DNA of 64,000 nt from Epiperipatus broadwayi (GCA_028023455.1 JAQFVV010012398.1:3556682-3620681); one strand, 5' to 3'; positions 37,485 to 53,159 are shown, counted from the stretch's first letter. The notes: a model not told the origin generated them from the sequence alone. Program-made: numbers and translations.

Positions 37485-37870
37485 AACTAGATTATTGATT
37501 TGGTTTACAAAGTAAAAGCAAAATCCATTTTTTAGTAAAAGATTACTAATATCAAAAATTTTATTTAAATAAATATTCTTTTTTTATGTATATAATTAAT
37601 TTCCTTCCATGTTTTTCTTGTATCTTCATTAATGGAATTATTATTTTTTCTTTTCTTATTAAACTACTAATTTTGTTCCTAAGGAACTTATACCTATTAA
37701 ATAAGAATTATATTGTTGGGATTTTTTTTTTTGCTTTTACTTTAAACATGTTATTTTTCATTAGTTTATCCCTAATCCAAGTTTATATCTTTATGTTTTA
37801 TTTTGTGAATTGTTTAAACCTTTTCACATTTTTAAAAGCACTTTGCATCATCTCAACAAACATTAAATAA
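37485..37870 (-). pseudogene. Jockey/CR1-like copy J2, linker upstream of the reverse transcriptase
   Basis: Minus-strand fragments in two frames read RYKFLRNKISSLIRKEK and RKTWKEIN. These form the basic linker that precedes the reverse transcriptase in Jockey/CR1-type ORF2 proteins (usual form KYKxYRNKLTxLIRxAKKxYY...KxTWKxIN). The piece resumes at 34379 beyond the hAT insertion. The + strand shows a hydrophobic frame here that is only its antisense shadow. Confidence 0.6.
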
Positions 37871-38319
37871 ATCATTGATATCTTCAATATTAAATTAACT
37901 GTTCCATTAATAATCATAATAATGATGATGGTGGTGGTAATATGGCATATTTAATACACATTCACCTACAATTATAATCCAAGAAGACACTCAAATACTT
38001 TTGTAAATAAAGTGAATTCCATTAGAGAAAAAGAAAACATAACATCTTTTAATATCTATAACAGCACTTGCACACTGAGACATCCTTTATTACATTCTAG
38101 AATAGATGATGCATTGGATAATAAAATAATTATATCAACTTGTAATAATAAATAATGACAACCTCTAGGATTTTAATGTTAAGAACAGTAACTGTATTAA
38201 CATTAAAAAAAGCAACAATAATGTAATATTATTTTTTAAAATATAAATATACATATCCTATATTTATATTAATAACTTAAAATATTATAACTAAATCTTA
38301 TGTTATTGTTGTTTATGTT
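37871..38319. other. AT-rich stretch without recognised features
   Basis: A short triplet patch lies at 37918-37940 (AATGATGATGGTGGTGG). An endonuclease region of copy J2 would be expected here but I could not recognise it. Confidence 0.4.
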
Positions 38320-38682
<363 letters not shown>

Positions 38683-40660
38683 GGAATAAAAATTCTTAAA
38701 AGAGTAATAAAGAAGAAAATAGAACAACATATACTCCCTGTGTTATCATCAGCACAATATGCCAAAAAAGGATAATCCATTGGCCAGGGTGCCTTAATGT
38801 ACAAAACAATAATCGAAGTAGTAAAAAAAAAGAAATTTGCACCAATTATAGTTCAACTAGACATTGAGGCAGCATATGACCCAGGGCCTATAGCCAAATT
38901 ATTAGATGTGCTGAAAAAAACAACAATACCTCCATCCCTACTATATATAATAGCCAATCTGCTTCTCAGCTGTGAAATTCACATCACATTGAATGGAAAA
39001 AATTCACCAACCTTCAGACCGAGTCAATCCATCCCACAAGGATCCCCCCTCAGTGCCTTGCTCTTTACAATATATATAAATCCTCTATTAATAGAGATAC
39101 AGAAAAAAATAAAAGGCATTCAAATCCCAAACACTGCTTTAAATATATCATGCATAGCTTATATGGATGATGTAACCATTTTCCTCCCCTCTAAAAAGAA
39201 CCTCCCCATATTCCAAGAGATAATCAAGAATTATACCTCAAATTTTAATTAAAAAATTAACACAAATAAAACTGCTGCATGGTCAATATACACAGGCAAG
39301 CACTGTACAGAGATGCTTAATGGTAAACCATCTGCTTTCCTTGGTTTCCCATTCTACCTTGGAACCAACGGAATGAGGCAAAAAATTCAAAATAAATTAA
39401 AAAAAGATGCTGAAAAAATCACAGCCTCACTTGAAAAGTCATACCTGTCAATATACGCAAAGGTAGCACTATTTAATCAACTTATAATTACAAAAATTAC
39501 CTACTACACACCTATAATCAAATTTGCAAAAGCATTCATATCCAAAATCTCATCAATCTGTAACAAACTAATATGGAAGATAAAGACAGTGGTAATCTCT
39601 TTAAAAAATCTGAGCAGACCACCACATAGCAATGGACTTGGACTCTACACAATCAATGTTTTTTACACACAGAAATCAGTAAATCTAATAACAGCAACCA
39701 TAAAAAGATTTCCAGACCTGGAGTATGTAATTAGTATAATACCCGCAGACAGACCACCCCCTTCATATGGATATCTATCCACACTGATTGAAGAACTCAA
39801 GCCAATATACAACAAAATATCACTCAATAATGACAACAAGTATACATACTGGGACATTTATTATATACTAAACCCAAACCAGACACTTAATCTACATCCA
39901 TCAGTTCTTGGGATAGACAACAGGCAACTACTGCAACAATTCAGAAAATGGGCATTAGAACCAAAATTATTTGTTTTTCTACTTAAGCTTAATCTTAATG
40001 CTCTACCCACAACACATTTCCTCAGATTTTGTAGATTCTACACAAATATAGACCCCATGTGTGGGCTATGTCATAGAGAAGAAGAGACACAATATCATTT
40101 TCTTCATTCCTGCAGTGCACTAGAAACAATACATCACACAATGTTTACCACATACAGAAAGGCTATCATTTCAATTGATGAAATAATAAATACATTTAAA
40201 TAAGGCAACATCCCTGCTATTCGTGCAGCAACATATAGCCTTTATGCCTACTGGTGTACCAGATGCACTTTTGCACTTGCTAATAAACCTCGACACCACC
40301 CAGCAACATATTCAATAAAATTAGAACTGTTCAGAAAAAGAGACAGCATCCTAGCTCAACCAGATGTGTTTGCAGCCACATGGTTACACTTGAAACAAAG
40401 ATCCAGTCTATAAAATATAAAGTCTAATATGATAGATGATGACATTTTTCAACATCAGCTTTTTTTCCAACTTCAAAGAGATGCAAGCATAAACTGAACT
40501 AAATAGAAGACCAAATTTAAAAACAAGAAAGAAAGTATGCAGAATTGATAAAGACTTATATACTGAAAGTTGTTGTAATTTGTTTTGCATTTGTAACAAA
40601 TCAATATAGTACTATATGTGACTGTAATTTTTTAGACTCAATAAAGTTTTGCTTTGAAAC
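38683..40660 (+). mobile_element. L1/Tx1-like non-LTR retrotransposon, copy B, 5'-truncated
   Basis: The copy begins inside the reverse transcriptase fingers, directly at the end of an AAT array, and ends ACTCAATAAAGTTTTGCTTTGAAAC at 40660. An ATC/AAT triplet tail follows. It is the best-preserved member of a family of at least three bodies in the window (B, C and D). No target duplication can be read because both sides are triplet repeats. Confidence 0.85.
38698..40413 (+). pseudogene. L1/Tx1-like reverse transcriptase with C-terminal zinc knuckle
   Basis: One frame runs 1.7 kb without a frameshift but holds three in-frame TAA stops (38773, 39250 and 40201). Domains in order: a fingers remnant (IEQHILPVLSSAQY), motif A (IVQLDIEAAYD), motif B (IPQGSPLSALLFTIYI), motif C YMDD (39160-39171), a thumb/connection region (FLGFPFYLG, SIYAKVALFNQLIITKITYY), and a C-x2-C-x8-H-x4-C knuckle at 40060-40113 of the zf-RVT type found after L1/Tx1-type enzymes. 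About 100 residues follow. The endonuclease and ORF1 are missing through 5' truncation. It looks recent but dead. Clade assignment within L1/Tx1 is inferred from motifs only. Confidence 0.85.
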
Positions 40661-40704
40661 ATCATCATGATCATCATCATCATAATAATAATAATAATAA
40701 TAAT
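40661..40704. repeat. Shared triplet junction between copies B and J1
   Basis: (ATC)n with one GATC interruption passes into (AAT)n. It is the 3' tail of copy B read on + and the 3' tail of copy J1 read on -. Confidence 0.9.
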
Positions 40705-40843
40705 TCAATTCATTTATTTAAGTGCTAAACAACAGCATAAAGCCCCTTACAGTTTGCACATAGAATAAAAGTGAAAATAAAACATGTAGCATAAAATGAA
40801 AATATAAATGTATACATAATAAAGTAAAATTTAAAAGACAAAA

Positions 40844-43590
40844 TCAAACATAACATTTCAGTTTAATAAGATTACAAAATTTCTTATAATCAATGTCACA
40901 CAGATTAAGGTTACTCCCAATCTGATTATATAAAGAGGGTAACCTAAATAAAGGAGGAAATTTAAGAATATTAGAATGACATGTTTGAATCTGATATACA
41001 CAAGTAGACCTAGTATCATAACTCAAAGACCTAATTGAGATAGTTGAAACTATATCTGATAAAACAACTTGTTTATTAATAATTTTATAAAAATATTTCA
41101 AATCTCTATACTTTCGTCTTGATGAAAGATTAATCATTTTACCCTCCCAAAAAACATATTTGAAAAACTTCTTTGAAATAGACTGCAACAAGTTACATCC
41201 TTGCAAAGAACTAGGGTTCCAAATTATTGAACCATATTCAATAATAGGAAGAACCAATGAAAAAAACAATTTCCATTTAGTATCATTACTGAACTGATAA
41301 CCATGTTTAAGAATGGCATCCATAACCTTAAAAGCCTTACCAACAATTATTTCAAGATGAGGAGTAAAAGATCCATTATAAGAAAACATAATTCCAAGAT
41401 CTTTTTGGCATTTAACTGAAATAATTTTATGAGAATTGATATAATAACAAAATTGTAAAACTTCAGATTTTTTGGAATAAGAAACAAAGGAGCATTTATC
41501 AAAATTAACTGTCATATTATTTGACTCACACCAAGCACTAAGTTATCAATATCCTTCTGAAGGAGAACACAATCATTGACTGACATAATTCTTCTAAAAA
41601 TCTTATAGTCATCAGCATAGCTTAACAGAAAAGAATATCTCAAGTAATCCTTAAGATCATTAACATAAACATTAAACAGCATGGGTGATAAAATACTACC
41701 CTGCGGAACACCTAAATTGCATTGAAATTTAAATGAAACTTTATTATTGAATTTAATATATGCTGTACGACTACACAGAAATGATTGAAACCAATATACA
41801 AGTTTATTAGAGAAACCTATTTTATGTAATTTATGAAGTAAGACACTGTGATCAACTTTATCAAAAGTTTTTGATAAATCGAAATAAATAACATCTAGTC
41901 TTTGATGATCTTCAATAGCATGAGCTATATGATCATAAATTGTCAGAAGATTACTATCAATTGATCTATTAGGAATAAAACCATGTTGAGAAGAAAAAAT
42001 TATCTTACTCACATCTGAAATAATTTTATTATAAATACATCTCTCAAAAATTCGTGCAATGGTATGCAGAACAGAAATCGGTCTATAATTAGAAACACAA
42101 TCCCGATCACCATTTTTGAATATTGGAACTATTTTAGCACATTTCAAAACACTAGGAAAAGTACAAGAATTAAGAGACAGATTAAAAATAAAGGCAAGAG
42201 GTACTGCAATAAATTCGGCTAACCCCTTATAAATAAAAGAAGGAATATTATCATATCCTAAACTAGAATGAGTCTTAAGCCTCCTAATAGCTACAATAAC
42301 ATCTTTCCTAGAGATATGATCAATTGTACATTTAGCACTAGACAAATTGCCAGGAAATGTAATTTTAGAATCAATCCCATGTTGTGAAAAGTATAACTCT
42401 GCAAAATGTTTAGAAAATTCATCTGCATTTAATGCAGAACCATGAGTCATTTGAACCTTTTTCTTATCCAAGCCTGAATTATTAACAAAATTCCAGAATT
42501 CTTTAGGATTAGAAGAAATATTAATTTCAATTTTTTTTATATACCCTTGTAAATCTCGTTTATAGATATATTTAGCCAATCTTCTAAAATTGATAAAGTT
42601 ATTATAATAAATTATATTCTGTGTCTTAAAATAGAGTCTATGATGGTAAGATTTCTTTTTAATAATCTTAATAAGAGTATATGAAAATCAAGGAGGATAA
42701 CCTTTGTTAAACGACAATTTATTAGAAATATATACATCAATAAAACCATTAAAAATTTTCAAAAAATAATCCAAGCAAGAATTCACATCATTAATTGAGT
42801 ACATATTATTCCAATAAACTTCAGACATTTTTCTACAAAGATCAACATAATTACTTCTCCCATAATCCCTTTTCACAACATTAGAACGAGTAATTTTAGA
42901 ATAACACATCTTAATATAAAATTCGATAGGTGGATGATGAACATCAATTGGAAAAGAAACAGAGACAAAATGAAAATTACTAACTATTGGTACATTACAA
43001 AGAACACAATCTAAAGTACGCTGAAAATTATTAACAACAGGGTTATATTGTTGAAGCCCAAAAAATTTGCAAAATCTAAGCATTCTTAAAGCTTTCTGAG
43101 ATAATAAAGAATAATGCGTAATAATCTTACCCTTAAATAAATCAGGCATATTCAAATCACCAACAATGATAATATTATTATATCTAATCAAAAAATCTTC
43201 AAGTGCTGTCAAGAAGTAATCAAGCTCTAAGAGTGAGATATTAGATTTAAAATAAATATTTCCCAATATACATTTAAAATTATGATCCATATAAACTTCA
43301 CACCATGTAGATTCACATACAGAAGAAGTAAAACATAGATCCTTATATAAAACATTTTTGTTGATGGCAATAAGAGTACCACCTCCTCTAGCTGTATATT
43401 CTAAAGATCTATGCATATGTAAAATAATATACTTATTATCAAGGAAAGAACAATCGGAAAATTGTTGATTTAACCAAGTTTTTGTAAAAAATATCAAATC
43501 AAAATGATCTGTTTCAAAGAATTGTTTAATTTCCACGCACTTAGTTCTTATCCCTCTAACATTCATATAAAAACAAGAAAGCCCTACCAT
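40844..43590 (-). pseudogene. Jockey/CR1-like ORF2: endonuclease plus reverse transcriptase, two lesions
   Basis: ORF2 starts at the ATG 43588-43590. The APE-type endonuclease is at about 42900-43590 (FYMNVRGIRTK, FFTKTWLN, ARGGGTLIAI, IIIVGDLNMPD). The reverse transcriptase lies at about 41500-42400 (NYRPISVLHTIARIFER, SSQHGFIPNRS, DLSKTFDKVDH, VPQGSILSPMLFNVYVND, and the YADD box at 41608-41619). A C-terminal domain (IEYGSIIWNPSSLQ) ends at 40846. Lesions are a TGA at 42688-42690 where related proteins have Trp (GYPPW), and a frameshift near 41540 most simply explained by loss of one A. Without these the reading frame would be about 915 codons. No RNase H domain is seen. Confidence 0.88.
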
Positions 43591-43719
43591 ATTAAATTAA
43601 AAATAAATCAAAACAAATAAATAAATGAAATCAAGTAAAGAAAATGTAAGTAAGTATAGTGAATAAAGAAAATAAGAAATTAAAGAAAATAAGAAATCAA
43701 AGAAAATAAATAAATACTA

Positions 43720-46198
<2,479 letters not shown>

Positions 46199-46243
46199 AA
46201 CAACAGCAATAATAATAATAATAATAATAATGATGATGATGAT
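46199..46243. repeat. Triplet tail of copy C
   Basis: CAACAGC, then (AAT)n, then (GAT)n, directly after TTTGAAAC. Confidence 0.9.
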
Positions 46244-46312
46244 TTAATGCACATTTAACAGTATTTACTAAACATTTGCAGAGTTTTTTGTACAATAGTC
46301 CTATATTTTTTA

Positions 46313-46860
46313 TAATTTATATAGTGATAATCAAATACTGTAATAGTAAATCTTAAACAATTAACGTATGTTAAGGAATTTAAAAAAAAATCATAAATAT
46401 TTACAAAAACCCTTTGATTAAAAAAATAATAAATGCTATTTTAAAAAGCACACTCCGATCTTTCAACAGTATATACTAAATCAGTATTATAATTTTAAAA
46501 AACAATATTTAAAAACTATAATGCTATAAATCAAACACTGGGTTGTAACATCACATTTAATAGCCCGAGTTGCTACTATGAAAAAAAAGTGTGGGGAAAA
46601 GAAAAAGAAGTGAACATTGAAAATTAAAAAATCCTCTAAAATAAACCCAAAACGCTAATTTATATAGTGATAATCAAATACTGTAATAGTAAATCTTAAA
46701 CAATTAACGTATGTTAAGGCATTTTAAAAAAAAATCGTAAATGATATTTACAAAAGTATATACTAAGTCTCAAAAATCAGTATTATAATTTAAAAAGATA
46801 CAATTTAAAAAGTATATTGCTAAATCTCAAATGGCAGGAACATCACTTTCAATACTATTT
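46313..46860 (+). repeat. Local direct repeat, two units about 346 bp apart
   Basis: TATATAGTGATAATCAAATACTGTAATAGTAAATC and the next 50 bp occur at 46318 and 46663 with one or two changes, and weaker matching continues to about 46560 and 46860. The second unit has small internal deletions. No coding content was seen. Confidence 0.8.
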
Positions 46861-47639
46861 CATAGAGTATCAACAATTAAAAAACCTAATTAACTTTTTA
46901 AAAATATATTTTACATTTGGCTTTGGGATTATCCCTCTAACTAAGCGTTATAATAATAAATCACAAATCTTAATAATAGACATATTAATGCATATTACAA
47001 TTAGCATTTATTTAAGTAATTTTTTACCAATATTTTAAGAATTTTAAAAAAATTACCAACTTTCTCGATCGGATGGATGGTTGTCCATGCAAACTAAATT
47101 TTGTTCTTTCTAGATCTCTTCATTAGTGCAAAACCACAAAGCCATCAATAAATTATGCTTAAATGAACTTTATTATGTTATTCAATATTTTTATCTATCT
47201 TAAAAGATAAAACATTATATTTACTGCACTCAATATTTATTTAAATCTATACTTTGGAAAGTAAAGACTTTATATTCTTTAAATGTATGCATTCACTATT
47301 TAAAAAGGTTTTATTATTAAGAAAAGATTATTTATCATTACTTCCCTGAACTTACTTAATATTTTACCATATATATGATTTACAACAAAGATGATTTTGT
47401 GCCTTTACTTAAAATATATTATAGTTCCTCAATTGTTTATCTACAATGGGTTTGTTCCAAATTATTATAATATGTTTTGCTCTTCAGGAATATTGATTGT
47501 AAAGTTCCTCACCATGCTATGTTTAAATATTTATTCTTCATTTGTATTTGTTGGGAAATTACAAATTATGGTGTTCAAAAGGAAATATTAATCTCATCTA
47601 TTCAATGTGTTATTTAAATTTTGCAATGCTTATTATCCT
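46861..47639. other. AT-rich stretch without recognised features
   Basis: No supportable frame, RNA gene or repeat partner was found. Confidence 0.45.
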
Positions 47640-48020
47640 GGGTATGACGAAAATGTCAGCACAGTGTGGGCTTTGATCATTCCATCATCAGATTTTCAAT
47701 AGGATGACAGCTGAAGAGTTGGAAGGTGGAATGGATTAAAGTCTGTCCATTAAAGTATGAAGGTTGGCTATCTTAATATAAATATGAGTGCTTATTGTAT
47801 GTATGTGTAGAGATGATAATCTAAACCAACTGTGCTTGCTGGTTTAGCACAAAATATGTATATTGATGATTATTTATCTTTTAGACATATATGTGGTCAA
47901 GTGTATCAGTATATGAGATAGTGTGGGGAATTGAGGGTCATGTGAAAGTCTGAGCTCAAAATACCCTATATATTACATTGTTTGTACAGGTATATATATA
48001 GCTTGTATGTTAGATATTAA
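47640..48020 (+). repeat. Dispersed repeat, left arm of an inverted pair
   Basis: 47790-48005 is inverted relative to 49870-50090 at roughly 78% by eye (shared: TGCTGGTTTAGCA, GATGATTATTTATCTTT or its complement, GTCATGTGAAAGTCTG). 47690-47910 also matches 28003-28230 in inverted orientation. Confidence 0.8.
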
Positions 48021-48699
48021 ATGCTTATTATCTTATTATTTAATGTATTATCACAAAATATATGTAATGTTTATATTATTCATCTTATTGTTTATTTAAT
48101 CTACATCATTTGCTTAGAATGTCTATTTTGCTTATGTCAATAATTTAAATTTCTTCTTACTTTAATATTTAAATTGCTGTTTATTATTTAGGTTTATGGT
48201 GTTGTCTGGATGTCCTGTAATGACTTTAGTGTGTCCAAGGACTTTTATTTAACATTGTTCTGTGTAATAACATGAACATTAAGATTTAAGGACTCTTTAT
48301 TCTAATAATAAATGGATATAAAATATTTAGTTTGAATATTTATTTTTATATTCATTATATTCATTTTATGTTTCTCTTTTATTATTTTATCCTATAAGTT
48401 TAATATATATTTTCATGTTAAGTTCTCAGAATATTTATCTGAACCAAATATTTTTGAATGAATTGTATTTGCCTCTTTTGGAAGTTATTTGGAATGTGAA
48501 TAAATGCTTAATAGAGTTTATGAAGCTGATGTATATTTTATTATTCAATTGTTTTGCCACAGTTTCATACATTTAGCTATATTTCTATATTTTGTTGTTT
48601 TACACATCACTTATTTGTCATTAATAAAGGAGATAGTTGTGTTATCCCTATTTTAGAGTTAGTTGTATTATGCCAGCCTTTAGTTAGTTTTTGTGTTAT

Positions 48700-49430
48700 C
48701 TTATTCTATTTTATTTTGAGGATAAAGTGAACTTTACTCTATTTTTATTTGTATATCCAGCTGTGAGATTATGGCTGACACTTCATATAGTACATCACAT
48801 TTACTTTTGTAGTGAGGCTTTGGGCATATCTTAAAGCCTTTGGTCATTTATTTGCAGTTTACATTTAGTTTGTATATTTTTCTCAAGTAATTTTGGTTCT
48901 GATTCAACTAAAAGTTCATCACATATTTTTGGTTCATTTTTAAAAATTTAAGTGCAATTAAGCCTGTTCATGATTTGATCCATTGTTTCTTCTTTAGTTT
49001 GTACTTGCTCACTTTTTTGTTCATTGTCTACTTTTTTTGAATCATCTACTTTTTGCTTTGATTTAAATGGTTTGCAAAAATTATTTGTCATTTGAGGCAT
49101 ATATTTATGATGCTCATCTAACCTCAAATTCATCTGTTTTAACATCTGTATCTGATTACTTAGCTTCAATTTCATTTGTTTTTGATTATTTTTCAGTGTT
49201 TGGTTCATTTGATCCATTTTTAATTCCAACTGTCTAAATAATGTGTTAATCATTTGTGTCATGTCTAATTGTGATGATGTTGCAATAATCATTTTATTTT
49301 TTTATTTATGCTTCATTTGATTGGATGAATCACTATCTGGGTGGACATTGTCTATATCTGAAGTTTATAAGCTATCTTCTTCATAGTTAGTTTTAGAAAT
49401 ATTTGCTTCCATTATTTCCTGCTGTTCTTC
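48700..49430 (-). pseudogene. Coiled-coil gag-like frame with stops
   Basis: A minus-strand frame starting MEANISKTNYEEDSL (about 49410) continues through two in-frame stops into an uninterrupted 114-codon stretch (48948-49292). That stretch is rich in Met, Gln, Lys and Leu with heptad-like spacing (LFRQLELKMDQMNQTLKNNQ) and is followed by an acidic/Lys-rich tail. Reading on past a TAA, a similar composition persists to about 48850. Such charged coiled coils are common in gag-like or ORF1-like proteins of retroelements, but no zinc knuckle, protease or polymerase is visible. The function is unproven. Confidence 0.45.
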
Positions 49431-49869
49431 ATTCTTTTTATTTTCATTTTCTATTTTAATAATCCTCAAAATTTTTAATTGCAGTAAACTTATTATGTGC
49501 AATACAATTATAACTAGATACACCACCAAAAGTTCTAAATAATTCCTTTGGACACCACATATACTTGTATGTTTGTTTGGTTTGTTCTTTCTTCTTGTTT
49601 TTTTTTTTCAATATAATTATAATATAGAGAAAAAATATTGTCTAATTAACCATATCATTCAACTAACTCAGGTAAATGGGAATTTACAACTGAAAATTGA
49701 AGTGCTTATTGTGGGCAAACCAAAAATTTACAATAAGAGGTATTACTATGTAATGATCAAACTTGGATAACTCATCTATTTACATTTTCTCTATTTATTT
49801 ACATAAATTACATGGACATCACATGGCTTTAAGGATCTGAAAATAAACTAATGCATATATATTTAAAAC

Positions 49870-50090
49870 AATACTATATTCAATATAATAATATATAAGG
49901 GATTTGAATTCAGACTTTCACATAACCCTCAACTCCCCACAGCATCTCATATTGCTGACCCACCCGATCACACACATGTTGGAAAGATAAATAATCACCA
50001 ATATACATATTTCATGCTAAACCAGCAATCATCAGTTGGTCCAGATTACTATCTCCACACATATATATAATATAATTATGTAAGCATAAC
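49870..50090 (-). repeat. Dispersed repeat, right arm of an inverted pair
   Basis: The complement of this segment matches 47790-48005 (see there). The pair brackets about 1.86 kb that includes the coiled-coil pseudogene. Confidence 0.8.
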
Positions 50091-51834
50091 ATAACACCCA
50101 CCATTTGTAATGCCAGGCTAAATTTCGATGAACATAAGTTATTCCTGATGAATAACTGTATGAGTCAATCTTACATAAACAAAATAATTGTGTAGTTATA
50201 ATTTATTTACTGATGTACAATTTATTTTCTTTAATAAAAATAACAAATCACGTAATAATCATTTATTGATATGAAATTTATTTCTTTAACAAAATTATTT
50301 AATTTTTGTACACCATAATATTAATATATTCATAGATAATATAACACATTTGCCATACCTTTACTCATGACTTCAATAAACTTAAATATAATTCTACATA
50401 TTGTACCGTTCATGGCCTAATTTAACATTCACGATTGGATTTAGGCCTTCTTTTATGCCCTAGAAAGCACAAGTTAATCAAGCTATGAAAAATAAAATAT
50501 ATTCAGATCATTTACGAGTCTGGATATCTCAAGAACATAGCTAAATTTCCTGATTTACTGCTTTACTATTTATTATGATTTGAATTCCCGGTGAAATCAG
50601 TTTTTAATTATTTGAATAAAGGCATCAGAGTTATTAACCCACTAAATTCCACCACATCGCATCATATATTTGTAACTAAATTATAAAAGTAAGATCAGGA
50701 TTTAAGTTTCTGATCGTTTCTTTCTGAGGCTTAACTAATCAAGCATATTGATAAAGATAACTTATTCATTTCTTATGCAATTAGTTAACAATAAATCTAA
50801 TAAACTTAAAATTAATAATGCACAATGAAAATTATTATTAAAGTTAAATGCTTTTATTATAATAAATTATAATATTTAAAAGAAAATTATCAATAAGGTA
50901 GAAAGAATATTCACATGATAATCCAAATAATATTAATATCAAATAATTAAAGTTCATGTTATACTTAAGTTTCTTATAGAAGGTTCATTGAATAATAAAA
51001 CAGTGAATGTCTATATCGGTATTTAAAGCTTTTCATTAGTTTTATAGTTAAATTTAGTTTGCAAACATTAAGTAGCCACAATCAGGGTATGAATAAGAAT
51101 ATCATGGCTTACAGTTTTGTAGTATGCTTTTATTTCCTGGGTTATATGAGCTCGGCACTTTGGTTTTAAACTGTTTTTAGTTCATCCTAAGGTTAGTCGT
51201 GAAAGCTTTTTGGGTTGACATCTTCATGATGAAAGATGTCAGCAAATACTCCAGTTCACTCCTGCATGATGAATTATTTTAGCATAGAGTGGTCCTGGAT
51301 CTATTGTGATCCAGGGCCAGCCAAAATAAAAAAAGTTGTTCAAGTTTTTGTTTTATCAAAAATACTAGTTAATAATCCTGTGGATTCTTTATTAGTTTTA
51401 AGTTACAAAGTCTCTTATTTTATAAATTATTTTGGCCATCTTTAATTAGCGTTAAAACTTTTTATGATAGTAATCTATTGCATTTGTACTTCTTTATTTA
51501 TCTGGATAAATAATCAGCATGTGCCTACATTCTTCCCAATTTTAACATTTACTTTTAATCAAACAGATAATATCACAAAAATACATTTCATTGCATTATT
51601 TAAAAATAAATAAATTATACGAACAACAACAACAAAAAAACTAAATTGTGCCTTTTAAATGATCTTTACATTTTACTTTTTTTTAAAGCTTTTTTAAATA
51701 TTATCAAATGCCAATATATTTAAACCATATATATGTAAAACAGTTCAATATGTACAAATTCATAAATACAACATTTTTTGAATGGTATGTCTTTTAGTAC
51801 TTACACATACATATGCTCTATATGGGATAGATAG
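50091..51834. other. AT-rich stretch without recognised genes
   Basis: A less AT-rich patch at 51195-51320 contains a small inverted pair (ATCTTCATGATGAAAGAT; TCCTGGATC...GATCCAGG). I recognise nothing in the 69-codon frame there. Confidence 0.4.
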
Positions 51835-52075
51835 CATCACTATCTTTATTACAATAACCATAAGGAATGGTCTTTTATATCCTAATCCTAAACATAAGCA
51901 CTTATCTATAATAATAACTATAAAGGGATGGCCTATTAATCCTAACCCTAACTGAATATACCTTCCATACTATTTTTATAAGGAGTAGCCTTTTTGATCC
52001 TAAACCTTATTTAATATAACTACAATTTATGCAGGGGTGGCTGATCTTGAGATCAATCCCTAACTCATTAAACAG
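51835..52075 (+). repeat. Degenerate tandem repeat, about 65-bp period
   Basis: Roughly four units of the form AATAACTATAAAGGGATGGCCT...ATCCTAACCCTAA occur, best at 51850, 51910, 51975 and 52025. They are diverged and indel-bearing. Confidence 0.55.
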
Positions 52076-53159
52076 ATAGAAATGTATTCTGCCATATGGA
52101 TGTGAACATATGTAAGCTATTAAACATTGAACAAATAACTATGCATATATAAATCCAACTACATAAAATCCAGTATTTAGTAATTGAATATAAGTTTAAC
52201 TACAAACAAATGAGACTAATGGAAATAATTACATCAATAACTACGGTTATTTATGACTTAGACAATTATTTACATGATTATCATTTTTTTACTTTTTCTT
52301 CTTACTAATAACTTATATAAAATTCATAAGCTTAGGATACATATGTAATATATAGTAATTATTTTTTTCTTCTTTTTAAAAATAATGTTAACAAGTACAT
52401 GGAAGTTATTACAAATGCATTTCTATCTTTTTAAAAAAAAACTGTTTTCAAAGTAATATGCAGATAAATGAATGTTATTACAAATTTAGATTAGTTAAAA
52501 TAAAATACAAATTAGACTTTAAATATAAAGTGTCACCAAAACAAAATAATTGTCATTTACTTCTTTACTGACAAATATTAAATGTCCATTTATGGGGATA
52601 ATATAGGCTTGCAATTTCTAGCTGTCTTTTAAATAAGTCTATTTCTTTATTTCAGTTGGAGTTATTCAAAATATTATTTAAAAACATTCTAGATTAGATC
52701 TAGCTAACTTTTAGTAATATTCTTTCTTTTTATTCACAAAGCATAAGTGGATATCCTGTGGATTTGAATGAAGTAATACCCTAGGCTGCTTAAAAGGAAA
52801 AAAAAACTGATTTTTATATCAAAACTTAGTTTCTTTCTTGAACCTCATTTTAGTTCTTGTTTTTTTACTGAATTTGCATATTATCTTGATTAGAAGAAAA
52901 ACAATTTTTTTTATTGAAATAAATAATGGATTGCTCATTCCAGTGTATATATATATATAATTAGATTCCAACCAGTAACCACCTAAACATTTCACAGTAA
53001 AATATAGTAATCAATATTTCTCACTGCTGTCAAGGCAACCTTCACACTTTTTAATAGCAATATATATATATGTTGGGAATTAATCAAAACGAAACACAGT
53101 TTAACCCAAAAACTATTTTATTTACATCACATGACTGTGAAAACATTAAATATATATAT
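52076..53159. other. AT-rich stretch without recognised features
   Basis: Short (TA)n runs occur near 52947, 53063 and 53151. Nothing gene-like was found. Confidence 0.45.

Noticed and set aside
37586-37870. Hydrophobic 94-codon frame that looks like a membrane protein
   Set aside because: The opposite strand carries the Jockey/CR1-like linker (RYKFLRNKISSLIRKEK, RKTWKEIN). The hydrophobicity comes from A-rich coding read in antisense.
51930-51960. Telomere-like CCTAACCCTAA
   Set aside because: It occurs once within a degenerate 65-bp tandem repeat, with no run of hexamers.
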